Below are positions 21,155 through 32,200 of a DNA stretch of 64,000 nt, piece by piece (the first letter of the stretch is position 1; each line of letters opens with the position of its first letter). A model generated the notes under the pieces. That model was not told the DNA's origin and made no database searches. It worked only from the letters and a program-made list of their open reading frames with translations. The DNA is taken from assembly GCA_001414485.1 (NCBI GenBank), contig LLEY01000107.1:150195-214194 (forward strand), read 5' to 3'. The DNA is from Calycina herbarum (lineage: Eukaryota; Ascomycota; Leotiomycetes; Helotiales; Pezizellaceae). The position numbers and the translations under genes are program-made.

Positions 21155-24100
21155 TTGGGTCGGAATTTGGATGAAGTTGGGAGAGACGGGCTACAGAAAA
21201 CATCTGCGGGCTGTTGATCCGACCCGAATAATTGGAATCGATCATGGGATTTGGGATAATAATAATTGTTTGCTTATTTTGGTTAATAAAAACAAATAGG
21301 CGGGAACTTCCAGAAATTGAGAAGGTCAAGGCGCCAAACTATTGGGATGGGATCGTTGGTTCACTTTCCTCATACGGCCAAAAAAAAAATCAAATATGAT
21401 AATCGTGCAATCGATCGAGCTTGCTTTTTCTGTGATTTAGCTACCCCCAAATCGCCTTGCCATGTTCCAGGAACTCGGGACAGGTCATGTACGGAACCAC
21501 TGAGTGAGTGAGTGCCGACGATCTTCTCGGGTGAGTGCAGTGCTTGCATCGCATCGCATCACATCGCTGTGACAAGAAAAAGGCAACTGCCAGACTCCTC
21601 TGTGGGGACAAACCACTTCTTATAACACTCTCAGCCCCAAGCCCGGCCCAAAAGAGGGAAAGGACAGACCCCTTTACGCACCGTGCAATTGTAATTCCCG
21701 GAGGTGATTAGCGAGAAATTGAAGGGGGCGTTTTCTGGGATAGCTTCTTATCGGATGACAGGACCTGGGAAGTGGGCAAATTTGCCCTGCATCGGGGATA
21801 ACAGGAAAACACCTTGATGGGCAATTCGTGTCTTGTACGAGTTTAGAGCGTTGCAGAAGAGGTCAAATGAGGTTAGAACTCTTGTTTGCTATCAGACGGT
21901 GATCCGCTTTGGAACCATCTTGCTGAAACAGCCGCTATGATAGAAAGTGGCAACTAAGTACGAGTTCTACAAGACCGAGCGCCACCTGCAAATGTGGAAT
22001 TTTTGCGAGAGCCGCAAGAATTTCACTGAATGAGGAAACGGTATAATCCAGCCTATTAGATATGAGGCATACAAGGCAGTTTTCGTTACATTGCTTGAAA
22101 GAAGCGCTATCACCAGGAGGGTAGGAATTCGTGACTGATATCTTCTACTTGTTCGAGGAAGACTGGGAAAATCAGTTCAATTATTCTAAACAGCTAGAAC
22201 AATTGGATTCATGTCAAGCTCATTCTCCCAAGGGCGGTGGAACAGGACAGAGATTACAGTCAAGAAAGGAGGGGCATCCATTTTTGGCCCTTCAGAGGCA
22301 ACCTGGTAATCCACATAGACGACGACCTGGGTATCAACTTGGGTATCACATTAGCACATCGTGACTATCAAGTGCGCTGATGAGATAGGTCAACTTAACT
22401 TGTTCCTCAAACCTCGAAGCGCTGTCCTCACCGTCACAAAACGGCTGTCACATCTTGAGAAAGGCTTTCACTGCGTTTACTGGCCGGCACTTCTCTCGCA
22501 CGGACAACCCAACGCGTCCTCCTTACTTTTTTCCAGCCTCACAGCTTCCGAATATCGTGAGAGAAAACTTCCCAACTTCCCAGCTTCCCAACTTCCCAAG
22601 ATCAAGATCAAGATCCCGCCGAGCCGATCACTGAACCAGAGTCCAAACAGGCCCGAAAGCTAAAAGTAACAAAACAACACGGATATTTATATAGTGGCGC
22701 GGAAATTTGTGTGAAGGACGACGATTGAGACTCAATCTTTGTTTTCCTGGTACCGATTATGGGGTCTCGGCTTCCTAATATAAAGCCCTGTCTACACCTC
22801 TTGTTGAAGTGGACATGTGAAATAACTAGACAGACCAGAATGCAAAAACAAGAATAACACATCTTGGAGAGAGAAAAGCAAAAAAAAACTGGACAAAAGC
22901 AACTCTTTGTAAACTCAAACGAATGCTGAACGGCAGTCGATATATTCATACCGGAAAGTACCCAGTTCCCCAGGGATCAACCATGAGCATGAGAGCCGTT
23001 TTCGCCTCGGTGGGGGGGTTGGAAGGTCTCCATCGATATCACTCACCGTTTCGACCGTCTCAGCGCCCGTTTGTAGTGGTGTCAGCGGGGGGTGTTTGAA
23101 CTCTACTCGCATGGCATTGAGTTCAAAATGATAGTTGTTCTCGGCAGCTTTTGTAATTTTGTGATTTGATTCGATTCTGTATCATCCTCGTCGTCTCGCT
23201 TGGGCCTCTTGCCTCTCAGTTTGCTCCCTCACTATGCAACGCACCAAGCACCACCCGGTTCAGCGACGGTGAGGGCAGACAGACGAGCTTTCCAAGCCCC
23301 TCCCAAAGCGTTTTCCCAGCGAGGCGACTTCCCAACTCTTTCCCAACTAGCGGGGTCTGTTCACAGCACACTGTCCAAGGACCAATGGCAGGCAGATCCG
23401 ACGAAAAGTGCCACTTCAGAGCCACTGCCGCCCCTCTAAGAGGTTCAGCAGGTGGTTGATCCGAACTTGAAAGTTCAAGGTCTCAGGCCCAGGGTGGCAA
23501 GGCGAGGATAACATCTCGTCCCACGCAACGCAACCTAACAATGCATTTCCTCTCCCCAATCTTCGCCAGGAAGATCCGATGCGTATGTCTCCACCACGAA
23601 GCGGCGCCATCGGTGCTAGATTTCTGCGGACGACAACACGGGTCGGCAGACAGCCTCAGGGGATTTCTGTTCTGCTCAGGGGGAGGCCTCCAGGAACCCT
23701 ACCTACCATGAATCCTAGGCGGAGACTGAGGGGCTCTTCACAAGCTTGTTTGTATACCTCCACCTCCCCTGTGAGCTGCTCACAGTCCACTGCAGCCCCC
23801 AACCTGGGCTAAATCTGACCCGTCATCCGTGGGGTGGTCCCTAGGGGGTCCCTTACCTTAGCTTGCCCGCTACACTCGCTAGAGCTGTCTTGGTGTGGAA
23901 ATCTGAATCAACTCTCTAGATGGTGGATCACCCTCGCAGGCTCACGGCTCACACACCTAAATTTACACCCACACAAAAAAATGCACAGGGCATCTGTGTG
24001 CTTTGAGCCAGTTCCAAGAGCCACACTCGAGCAACCAGCTGCATCTCTGGCAGTCTGTTACAGGGTCCGTGACGCCCCGTAGCTCGGATGTTTGCTTGAT

Positions 24101-24492
24101 GGTCGTGCTCCCCTCCCCTCCCATCCCACCTAATAAGTAACCTGGCGTTTCCAAAACCTTGAGAATGTCGTTACGCACGCCCCAGAGCAATTTGCTTTTA
24201 TTATATTATACTTCCTATGGAAAGGTCTTATGGAGATCGATCGCTTGCTCATGCTCCAGCTTCCATCCATTCCTAAGCAGATCTGAATATATCTATATAT
24301 ATATAGGCATGCTGATCTGGAACTATTCGCTTGCTTGCCTCGACATTACTCTTTCTCTTCAGCCTCGTACACCCCTCCTATTCTCCATTGCCAACACTCA
24401 ATCGTCAGTTGAACATCTTCTTACTTTCAAAGAAACTCCAACTAACACCTTGTAGCTTGACATAAACCAACCTCAACCCACCTACCTTCAAG
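21155..24492. other. 3.3 kb gene-poor region
   Basis: No supportable gene. Simple sequence is visible: CGCAT repeats near 21547-21565, an imperfect ACTTCCCA/GCTTCCCA tandem near 22565-22600 followed by GATCAA units, and a TATATA tract near 24290-24304 shortly upstream of the small gene at 24493. That last tract may serve as its TATA region. Open frames between 22131 and 24082 lack motifs and overlap in several frames. Confidence 0.55.
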
Positions 24493-24657
24493 ATGTGCGA
24501 ATATACCAAGAACTATTACATCTACACTTCTTGCCAAGATCCCGGCGCCCACTTCTTTGGCACCTCCGTCGACGGCAAAAGAGAACATCGTTGCCCTCGA
24601 GGCCCTCACGAACGCTACATAGTCATGCCAGGACATTGCCCGCTTTGTACTGGGTGA
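24493..24657 (+). CDS. Small conserved-looking cysteine-containing protein (54 aa)
   Basis: A short frame opens at ATG 24493, with context TTCAAGATG, and ends at TGA 24655. The product begins MCEYTKNYYIYTSCQDPGAH, continues FFGTSVDGKREHRCPRGP and ends VMPGHCPLCTG. Cysteines occur at about residues 2, 14, 34, 49 and 52, including a terminal CPLC pair, so metal binding is possible. No signal peptide or membrane segment is seen. I recognise the general look of very short fungal proteins with a 'MCEYT..Y.IY..C.DPGAHFF' start, but cannot assign a function. Upstream, 24400-24485 looks like a pyrimidine-rich leader, with AACTAACACCTTGTAG at 24438 resembling a branch site plus acceptor of a 5'-UTR intron. 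It stands alone in a gene-poor stretch. Confidence 0.6.
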   Translation: MCEYTKNYYIYTSCQDPGAHFFGTSVDGKREHRCPRGPHERYIVMPGHCPLCTG

Positions 24658-27463
24658 TGGATCTCTCTGACTTTTTCGACTCGAACTTTCTACCTCTACC
24701 CTCTCCACTTTCAACTCATGCTACAATCCATGAGCTTCTCTCGGATACCATCATTCTATTTTTTATGGCACCAACAGCTCTCCTACACCTTTCTTCTTGG
24801 GATGATGCTACATTATTTTTTCACGACACTTCAGCGGGGCGTTCAAAGGAATTGGGATATATATTGGGATTTTCAACTTTCAGTGTGCTTGTATTCATTT
24901 TAATTGTATAACTTGCCACCACCATCGTTTTGCGGATGAGAGAGGGGCTGGATCTCCGAGTGGGCATGGGCTTTAAGGACAAGGAGATAAGGAGTTTATT
25001 TTGGGGTGATGTGAATCATCCGACACATGTGCCGATGATGGCGGGGACAACTTGGAAAAGTTATGAGAGCTTGGATATTGAAAATTGCAATATAAGACAA
25101 CTGGGGGAGTAATATTTAGTTTTTTTACACACCTGGCGCAAGATATATCCAATGATGATTCGCGGGGATTACTTTTCCAATACGTAGTATACCTAGTGAA
25201 GGGTGGCGCTTCCCGCCGGAAAAGCATCTGACGTTTGTCGATTTCTTCAATATCAAAAGCATTTTATACCCCTTCAAAGACCACTAAGAGACCATTCCAC
25301 TATCAGCCGGCCTCACGAGGCTCGGCAAAAACAATTTTCGGTCTCTTAGTTGGGAGCTGATCACACGCTCGAGGCCCACCAATAAAGTTCAACCCCCTGG
25401 ATAACCAGTTTTCCTTATTCTTTGGACGACATGCGAAGCCAACAATGATGAGGTGAGCTGTATATTGAAATATGTCGTCAGTTGCTGCACCATAATCCAA
25501 ACCAAAGCAACTCTTGTTTACAAAAAGCTGGTGCCTGCTGGGTTCGGCGACGGCAGTTCTGTTCGTTCAGTTCCTGGGATGCTAGACTGTGGGGAGATAC
25601 GACAAGGGAGACGAAGCTTCAACTTCTTGCTCCCTCGCCTTGGCTGATTGATTGCCGCCAAGGGCGTATACGTAGGGTTCAAGGGCACCCAGCCCAGGGT
25701 AACACTTCCTCACTTCCTGGCCTGGCCTGGCCTGGTTCCTTCCCGCTGCAGCAAGATCTTGACAGCGCTTGTGAACCAATGTAACACTGCAAGTGCATGT
25801 ACATAGGTTCTCTCTAGGTCCTACCCAGGACTACCCAGAACCATCGAACCATCTACAGTTCTCAAGAACGTTATTATTCTGCTCCTCCCCCAATCATTAT
25901 CAGCTGAGCGGCTTTCCGGGTCCCCGAAGCCCGAAATGTCTTGTTTCTTTACTTCTGGTTGTTGCTTGCGAGAATGGCGTGAAGCAAGGGATCCGGATTC
26001 CGCCCTCGTTCCACTCAAATATAATTTACAACGTCGATTAGAAATGTTTGAGTGGAGAGGGATGGAGAGCCTTGCGAAAATCGGAAATGTGGAATCTGAA
26101 AAAAGGGGGGGTTTATAGTCGCGCTAACAGCACGCTAAACCGCTTGGAGCAAACGGTTCGTTGAATCACACCAGCGGTGCAACGTTCTTTACTCGACCGA
26201 GGGCTGACCTGTCCTGAATAACTTCAATGCATGGCTGTTGCTTGTTGCGGCACCTCTTGCGTACATTCCCGAGCTGCGTTCTGTATGCACGATGCAGCTA
26301 CCTACAGTTACGGCACTGGAATCATATCAGACAATTGGTAGTCTATTTACAGGGTCCCACGGGCCGATCTATTCATGGGACGCTGATGGTGGAGGAGGGA
26401 AGGGGGAGGTGCAGTGCATACGATCGCACTTCGCATTTCAGTCCAGAAGGAGACATTGGCCGGTTGACAATTGTTTGATGGTCGGTCCTAAGTCTACAAA
26501 GTCTAACGTATACTACCTAGGCTTTCTACACCTCGGACTAGTTCAAACAAAAGCATCAAGAGATACAAGTGTATTGCATAGTTCTCCAACCGCGGGGGTG
26601 GGCCCCTCGCCTTGCCCTTTACTACGTATATGGGAACATATTACTTGCATTGATATGATGGGAAACATAGCTGGGCATCTATACCCGCGGGAAACGCAGC
26701 CAGCTGCGGTTTGGTCAGCGTCAGCTAAGCAGTTCTACCACTTCCTGACAGCTTCATCCTGGCGGTTACAATTGTTGATCATCCGTTACTCGTTTCGACC
26801 CAGCTTGTTTTGGCAACAAGAGGCTCGACGAGTCCAAGTTGGGCAGAAACTGTCAGGCAGGTATCCTTACCTTTCTACACGTCGTAATTCATGATGTCAA
26901 GATGGAAGAATCTTTTCGTTCTCCACCTCAAAATGCTTTGGTCAGATTTCATATGCATCAAACACCTCCACTTCGAGAAAATCTCGAGTCTCCTCACATT
27001 CCTGCTGAATAAAAAGCTGTCAAAGTGTCTCGGCCCATCGTACGATGATGAAACAATGGTCTGAAATATTCATTGCGGGATTAAATGCACGAGAGCAAAA
27101 GTGGTGTTGAAGTGTTTCCCAAATTCCCATCAGTGTTTCGATCAATACACCTCTCGTACACGAGAACGGATACGTGGGACGAGAAAAAGAAAAACTAGCC
27201 ACGACAGGTACGTACCCCTCTCCCCCCATGGTGCTATCTCCACATTGCTACTCTTTTGAGGGACGCAGTGTTCGAGAGTAGGTCTGTGGGCTATACACCT
27301 CTGCGTATCCGGTAAAAGCCGGATTCGGAACGTGAATCCGAATTTAGTTTCCTGTCTTTCTGCTTTTACAGATCGTAGATCGGTACTTGTAGTTTGGATC
27401 ATACCGGGGGCCATGCCTTGCATAAGATGGGCTGCCAGTCGTTGCTCTTTTTCTCTTTTTCAA
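24658..27463. other. 2.8 kb gene-poor region
   Basis: Nothing firmly coding. The longest frame with an ATG (26292-26894, plus, about 200 aa) has no recognisable motif and no splice support; at most it is a weak orphan-gene candidate. A CCTGG tandem occurs at about 25716-25736. The remainder is ordinary intergenic sequence. Confidence 0.5.
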
Positions 27464-27465
27464 TA

Positions 27466-27559
27466 CTATCCCCCCCCCCCTAAAGTAAATGTAGAGTGCA
27501 CAGACATTTAGTATGGCACAGCGGCCGTGCGCTTACATTTACTTTAGGGGGGGGGAGAG
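27466..27559. mobile_element. Short MITE, copy 1 (94 bp, TA target duplication)
   Basis: A 94-bp element is flanked by TA on both sides (27464-27465 and 27560-27561). Its ends are inverted repeats. The left end reads CTATC then 10 more C, then TAAAGTAAATGTA. The right end reads TACATTTACTTTA, then nine G, then AGAG. The core (GTGCACAGACATTTAGTATG, then GCACAGCGGCCGTGCGC) is partly self-complementary, so the whole element can fold into a long hairpin. It has no coding capacity. TA flanks suggest mobilisation by a Tc1/mariner- or pogo-type transposase. Confidence 0.75.
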
Positions 27560-27561
27560 TA

Positions 27562-27917
27562 TTTCCTGGCTCTGTTTTAAACTTTTATATCGAGGGTTCC
27601 CCCGCAATATTTTCACTCTCGTAATCGTGGGCTCAGACTTGAGACGAAATCTCAGTTGTGTTTTGGAGTTTACCGCTGTCTGTGCTTCTTCAAGCGTATT
27701 GAATATCACACGACGAGTTCAGATGACTTTGCACGTCTGTTATTTCATATGATCGCTTCCCTATAGATGGGCGCCTTTCGCGCGAGAGAATGCTACGCTG
27801 ATGGAGTCTTAGTTCGTCGGAATATTAGCTAGGTATATACGATATGCTTTACAGCTTTGACAATGTTCGTCCGACTTGCCCCTCTTCAGCCCTCATAACA
27901 GCTAGATTATTGATTTC
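27562..27917. other. Spacer between two MITE copies
   Basis: 356 bp of unique-looking sequence between the two copies of the C-tract MITE. No gene recognised. Confidence 0.5.
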
Positions 27918-27919
27918 TA

Positions 27920-28011
27920 CTCTCCCCCCCCCCCGGGAACTAAATGTAGAGTGCACAGACATTTAGTATGGCACAGCGGCCGTGCGCTTACATTTACTTA
28001 AGGGGGGGGAG
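27920..28011. mobile_element. Short MITE, copy 2 (92 bp, TA target duplication)
   Basis: Second copy of the element at 27466, in the same orientation and again flanked by TA (27918-27919 and 28012-28013). The 47-bp central part (ATGTAGAGTGCAC through GTGCGCTTACATTTACTT) is essentially identical to copy 1. Differences cluster in the ends: the left end has CCGGGAAC in place of CCTAAAG, and the right end has CTTAAGG in place of CTTTAGG. Conserved centres with slightly diverged ends fit two separate insertions. Confidence 0.75.
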
Positions 28012-28013
28012 TA

Positions 28014-29791
28014 TATCCTCAAGGGTTTCTCGCGAGAAGTGAGAGGGCATAATGCAGCAATTCCTTGAATCGAATCCACCTATAGTGAAAAAACAGGGGA
28101 AATGTTTTATATACTGGGTACAAACTTGACCAAGCTTTCCCCTCTCTTGTGTGCCTTGTTTATCATGCTCGTTGATATGAAGAGATCTCACCAATAAGTG
28201 CGCGGGCAGGTTTTCTCCATTTGGAATGCGGGATGGGCCTTATTTTCACGATCGTTGTTTGCATTGATCTTCTTGTGAGTTGTGCTTTTTTTCCCTGGGT
28301 CTCGATGGGCCATGAATTACGAAGTACGGCGGGAAAGTTGGCTTACCCTGTAGATAATGCATCTTTACTATTGCTTTTGTATCCAGATGCGGCTTGAGAT
28401 AACGACCTGTCAATCGTCCAATTCCCCTTTTGGGTTTGTGAGGGAAAATTAAGTAACTTTGCCGAGTCCTTTTTGGATTAGTTCACCTTTCCCTGGAACC
28501 TTTTACCAAACTTGGTTTTGTGATGGGGGAGGACTGACTTGACAGGAAACCCCCCGAAAATACGCCATCTCTCAGCTGACAGCTATATATGATAGGTATC
28601 ATTTCAAACGCCCGGGGAAAATGAATCGATTGTATCAAAGACGCTCATTCTTCCCCAGTACAACTCTTAAGCATTTCCTCCCTATTCTTGACAATCAAAA
28701 AACCTCTTTCATGTCCTCTCAGCGACGACTGTCCATCGATCTTGGAATCTTACTGTAATTGGTAGTCAGATCTCCTCATCAAGAAACCCCAAGAGGTCAA
28801 GGAAACGACCATGCAACCCCTCACTGTAGCATATTAAGAGCGCTTTCATATACCTCTCGCTAGAGGCTATGATTACCTGCTTTGATATAAGTGATTCACT
28901 CTCAGTTAATCAAGTGATTCAAGTTCCCTTTCCAAAAGATGTGACTCGAATGTAGACTCTTCAAATCCTTATCAGCTCCAGCCCAAGCCTAAAAATCAAA
29001 GTGCTCGTTTCTTTACTTACAATAGATGGAGAAGAGGAAAAGATGAATCTGTATTAATGACCGGTCTTGAACCATGGACCCCGCAGCATCTGCGCTGCAT
29101 GACTTGTTTCTCAGCTATCCTACTACTTTTGAGTAAAAAGTGGGTATTTCGAGGTACAAGGGAGTAAGTAGTACATGTTGGGGGTGTGTTTCCAGGAGTT
29201 TAGTGATTCATTCAGGTAAGGGCTGGGGAGAGTTGTAAGTGTTGTGAGGGACCGAGGAGAGTGAATTCCTTGAAGTCGAGGGAGAGAAATTGAGAGAAAG
29301 AAGAAAAGGCTAGAAGCGATAGATTCCATCTAGTCAATACTCTCAAACTACTTTGACATTATCCTAAGCTTTCTATATTACTTGGTTGTACGAATGGAAA
29401 ACGGGTCTACACAGAAGACCGACAAGATTGTGGGTTGGATTTTATGAGAGAGAAGCGAGTGGGAACCTTACTGGAAGACGGAAATCTAGGAATTTTTTAA
29501 AGTAAACTAGAGCTAAGATTCTCATTCTGATTGCATAACTTCAACACAAATATTTTTCCAAAACCAAGCTTTTTAAATGAACTCTCTGTCAACTAGCATT
29601 TTGGTGATGAGAGGCTAGTTTCTCTTGCCATGTTTTTCAATGGGCTGATGATGAACCTATTCGTTCTTTGTTCGGGCTTAAGCTCCACGATGGGTTCAGG
29701 AAAAGGATCCAAGAAGAGTTAAGCTTCGCCAATTTCCGTGTCCCTGATTTTAAAAGTGTGCACGAAACCACGGCATGAGCTCTTGCTACTA
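28014..29791. other. 1.8 kb gene-poor region with a tRNA-like remnant
   Basis: No gene recognised. On the minus strand, 29041-29120 shows tRNA-like pieces in the right order. These are GGATAGCTGAG (D-arm-like), GCAGC/GCTGC stem around a 6-nt loop, and GGTTCAAGACC (T-arm-like). The acceptor ends do not pair, so it is at best a decayed tRNA or a tRNA-derived repeat. A weak minus-strand frame at 29123-29329 is not accepted. Confidence 0.4.
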
Positions 29792-29972
29792 CTCGTCGGC
29801 TTATACGTGTGTTTTGGTATTAGTTATATATTTTATTAGCGCGGGACATATATAGATTCTTTTTGCCTCCTCGCAGGGCGAGGAGGCAAAAAAATCATAA
29901 AATATCGATTCGCTAACCTAATAGATCGAATACCACTACTCACTCTCAACAACTCACGTATAAGCCGACGAG
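29792..29972. mobile_element. MITE with 18-bp perfect terminal inverted repeats (181 bp)
   Basis: The left end reads CTCGTCGGCTTATACGTG (29792-29809), and its exact reverse complement closes the element (29955-29972). Both ends are bordered by TA (29790-29791 and 29973-29974), the expected target duplication of Tc1/mariner-type elements. The interior holds a second perfect palindrome, TTTTTGCCTCCTCGC / GCGAGGAGGCAAAAA, with a 3-nt loop (29860-29892). It has no coding capacity. It ends 43 bp beyond the stop codon of the minus-strand thiamine gene, so it probably lies within that gene's 3' UTR or terminator region. Confidence 0.85.
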
Positions 29973-30015
29973 TATGCCGAGGAAAAAGGATAAAAACTTG
30001 TACTGCATAAAAAAT

Positions 30016-31764
30016 CTACTTGATATCTATGGCTTCAACCTTAGCCCTCGGAAGCCACGTGCTCGCTGGCGGTCCCAAACTTGGATGTTGCAACGAGGAT
30101 AACTCATCAATCAAAGCTGGAACAAAGCTCCCAGGTCCAGTAACGACTATCTGAGCCTGGCTATTTTCATTCTCAACAGCCCTCTCAGCAGCAATCTCAT
30201 AAAGTAGTACTCCTGCCAAAGTAGCAACAAGTTTATCAACCCTTGAGACAGCCACCATAGTTGAGATGATAGTGCCTAGAACACAACCACTTCCTGTGAT
30301 ATTTCCTAGCATTTCACATCCATTGTGGATTGCGTATGTTCGCTCGCCATCACTCACAATATCAGTCGCGCTAGTCATTAAAACCACATTTCGCTCTCTT
30401 GCTGCAAGATCGCGGACGATAGTGGCTTTCTCAAGTAAAGTTGAGGTGCTGGAACCGGTATCGACTCCTTTTTGTTGTACAGACATGCCGAAGACTGTCT
30501 TAATTTCTCCTTCATTTCCTTTGATGACGTCGAAATATCCAGCAGCTAGAAGTGTTTTGACGGCATTTCTCCGCACAGCTGTTGCTCCAGCGCCCACAGG
30601 GTCAAATACAACTGGACCGCCAGTTGAGTTGTATGCTTTCAGGGCTTTGGCATAGTTCTCGAGACCGTCTGGGGTGACAGTACCCATGTTGATGACCAAA
30701 GCACCACCGAGTTTTGCCAGATCTGCAGCTTCCTCGCCATAGTTTGCCATGATGGGGGATGCACCGACTGCTAATGCAACGTTTGCTGCGAAGTTTTGCA
30801 CGACTAGGTTTGTGATATTGTGGGAGAGGGGCTTCTGCTTTGTGACTTGTTCGAGAACGGCAGGTACTTGAGCTAGAAGTTTGGACACTTCGACCGCATT
30901 TTTATGACTTGCTATTGATGCTGTGGCAAATGCTGGTGGCGTCTTGATGAGCCCAAGAAGATCTCTCGAAGCTTGTTTGGGATCTTCGGACGCGATGATA
31001 GCACTGACAAGTGCAACTCCATCGAGACTCTTCTTGGGAGAAGGAGATTGATACAAAACGCGCTGGATATTTGATGAGTTGATTCCCCCGATGCAGACTG
31101 TTCGAACATCTTTTCCTTGGACTTCAATGGCTTGGAGAATCCTCTTCGTTCCAGCTGTACCAATTATATCTTTGGTGTTTGTTTTTCTGCTAATTTTTAG
31201 AAATGCTTCCTATGGTGAGAGATAGCTTACGTTGCAGTTGGAAATATTGTCCCGATTCCAAGGTAATCAGCTCCATCTTCACAAGCCTTTTGTGCCTCTG
31301 CTACTGTAGACACAGTGACACCAATGATGGCGTCTTTTCCTAGCAGCCTTCTGGCAGTAGGAAGATCTGATTAAGTTAGGTTTGCAAGGACAGCAGACAT
31401 GAGATGAGAATAAGGTCATACCTAAGTCATCTTGGCCGATATGCACACCCTCGCAGCCAACGGCAAGAGCAACATCAATCCGGTCATTGATCAAAAGTGG
31501 AACGCTGTACTTTTGAGTCACGGTATGGAGTCTTTTTGCTGTGGAAACAAGTATCGCTGTACTGCTAGTCTAGTACTTTTATAAGCAGCTCGAGTTGCAT
31601 TGAAGTAAAAGGTGAGAGCATACCTTGTCTCGATATTGAACTATGCCAACACCACCTTCAAGAGCAGCTTCGACAACTTCCACGAGATCTCTATTACCCA
31701 GTATAGCTGGAGTAGAATCTGTCACCAAATAAAGTGAATAATCAACCTGGTTTGGGAGTACCAT
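30016..31764 (-). CDS. THI6: Bifunctional thiamine-phosphate synthase / hydroxyethylthiazole kinase
   Basis: Four exons on the minus strand: 31764-31624, 31569-31422, 31366-31231 and 31189-30016. The product is 532 aa, normal for fungal Thi6. The N-terminal half is ThiE-like. It has [19 protein letters not shown], then [40 protein letters not shown] and [12 protein letters not shown]. The C-terminal half is ThiM-like. It has [55 protein letters not shown] and [11 protein letters not shown] with the catalytic Cys region. It phosphorylates hydroxyethylthiazole, then couples it to HMP-pyrophosphate to form thiamine phosphate. The third intron is only 41 or 44 nt and ends in tandem acceptors TAG/CAG, which keep phase either way. 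No TPP riboswitch motif was recognised upstream. It is divergent from eIF3m, and a MITE sits at its 3' end. Confidence 0.95.
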
Positions 31765-32200
31765 CTTGGATCCGTGGGTGTCAGACTATCTGATGTGGTC
31801 TAGTATATTTGAAGTCCTGGCTGGGTACAGCGTCTGCACTGGCAAATTGACGAGACTCGAGGAATCAGAAAAAGAGTCAAGAAGAATCAAACAACCAACT
31901 ATGCAGAATTGAACATGACAAAGTTGGAGATGATTTTGGCACAGTGCTTGCAAAGCCTCAATAAATTAAAAGGGGGACAGGGTGTGTCTCTAGCAAATCA
32001 CCCCGCCTTTGTAAATCCACTGACCAATAGGAAATTCCTCGCTTTGAGTTTAGCGCACTCGTTTGTCTGCCCACATCTGAGGTTCGAAAAATGTTCCAAA
32101 TCGCAGGACGTGACAGACCCCAATTCTACGAAGTTAGACCCCGTCGCCGCCGCCGCCGCCGAATTCTTCGTCAACACCGGTCACCCGAGTCGATCTCATC
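31765..32200. promoter_or_regulatory. Divergent promoter region between THI6 and eIF3m
   Basis: 436 bp separate the two starts. Just before the eIF3m ATG is a GCC tandem (CGCCGCCGCCGCCGCC, 32142-32160). A plus-strand frame covering 31909-32235 runs through it out of phase with eIF3m, and is judged to be leader sequence. Confidence 0.45.

Noticed and set aside
26238..26894. 218-codon plus-strand open frame
   Set aside because: First codon is not ATG; the first in-frame ATG leaves about 200 aa with no motif. Kept only as a weak remark in the intergenic entry.
29123..29329. 68-codon minus-strand frame near the tRNA-like remnant
   Set aside because: Short, Leu/Ser-rich, no start context or similarity; likely chance.
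30266..30655. Open frame antisense to THI6
   Set aside because: Shadow of a strongly conserved coding region on the other strand.
31765..32200. TPP riboswitch upstream of the thiamine gene
   Set aside because: Looked for CTGAGA-type and GGGA/ATGCC elements in the leader region; no convincing arrangement seen.
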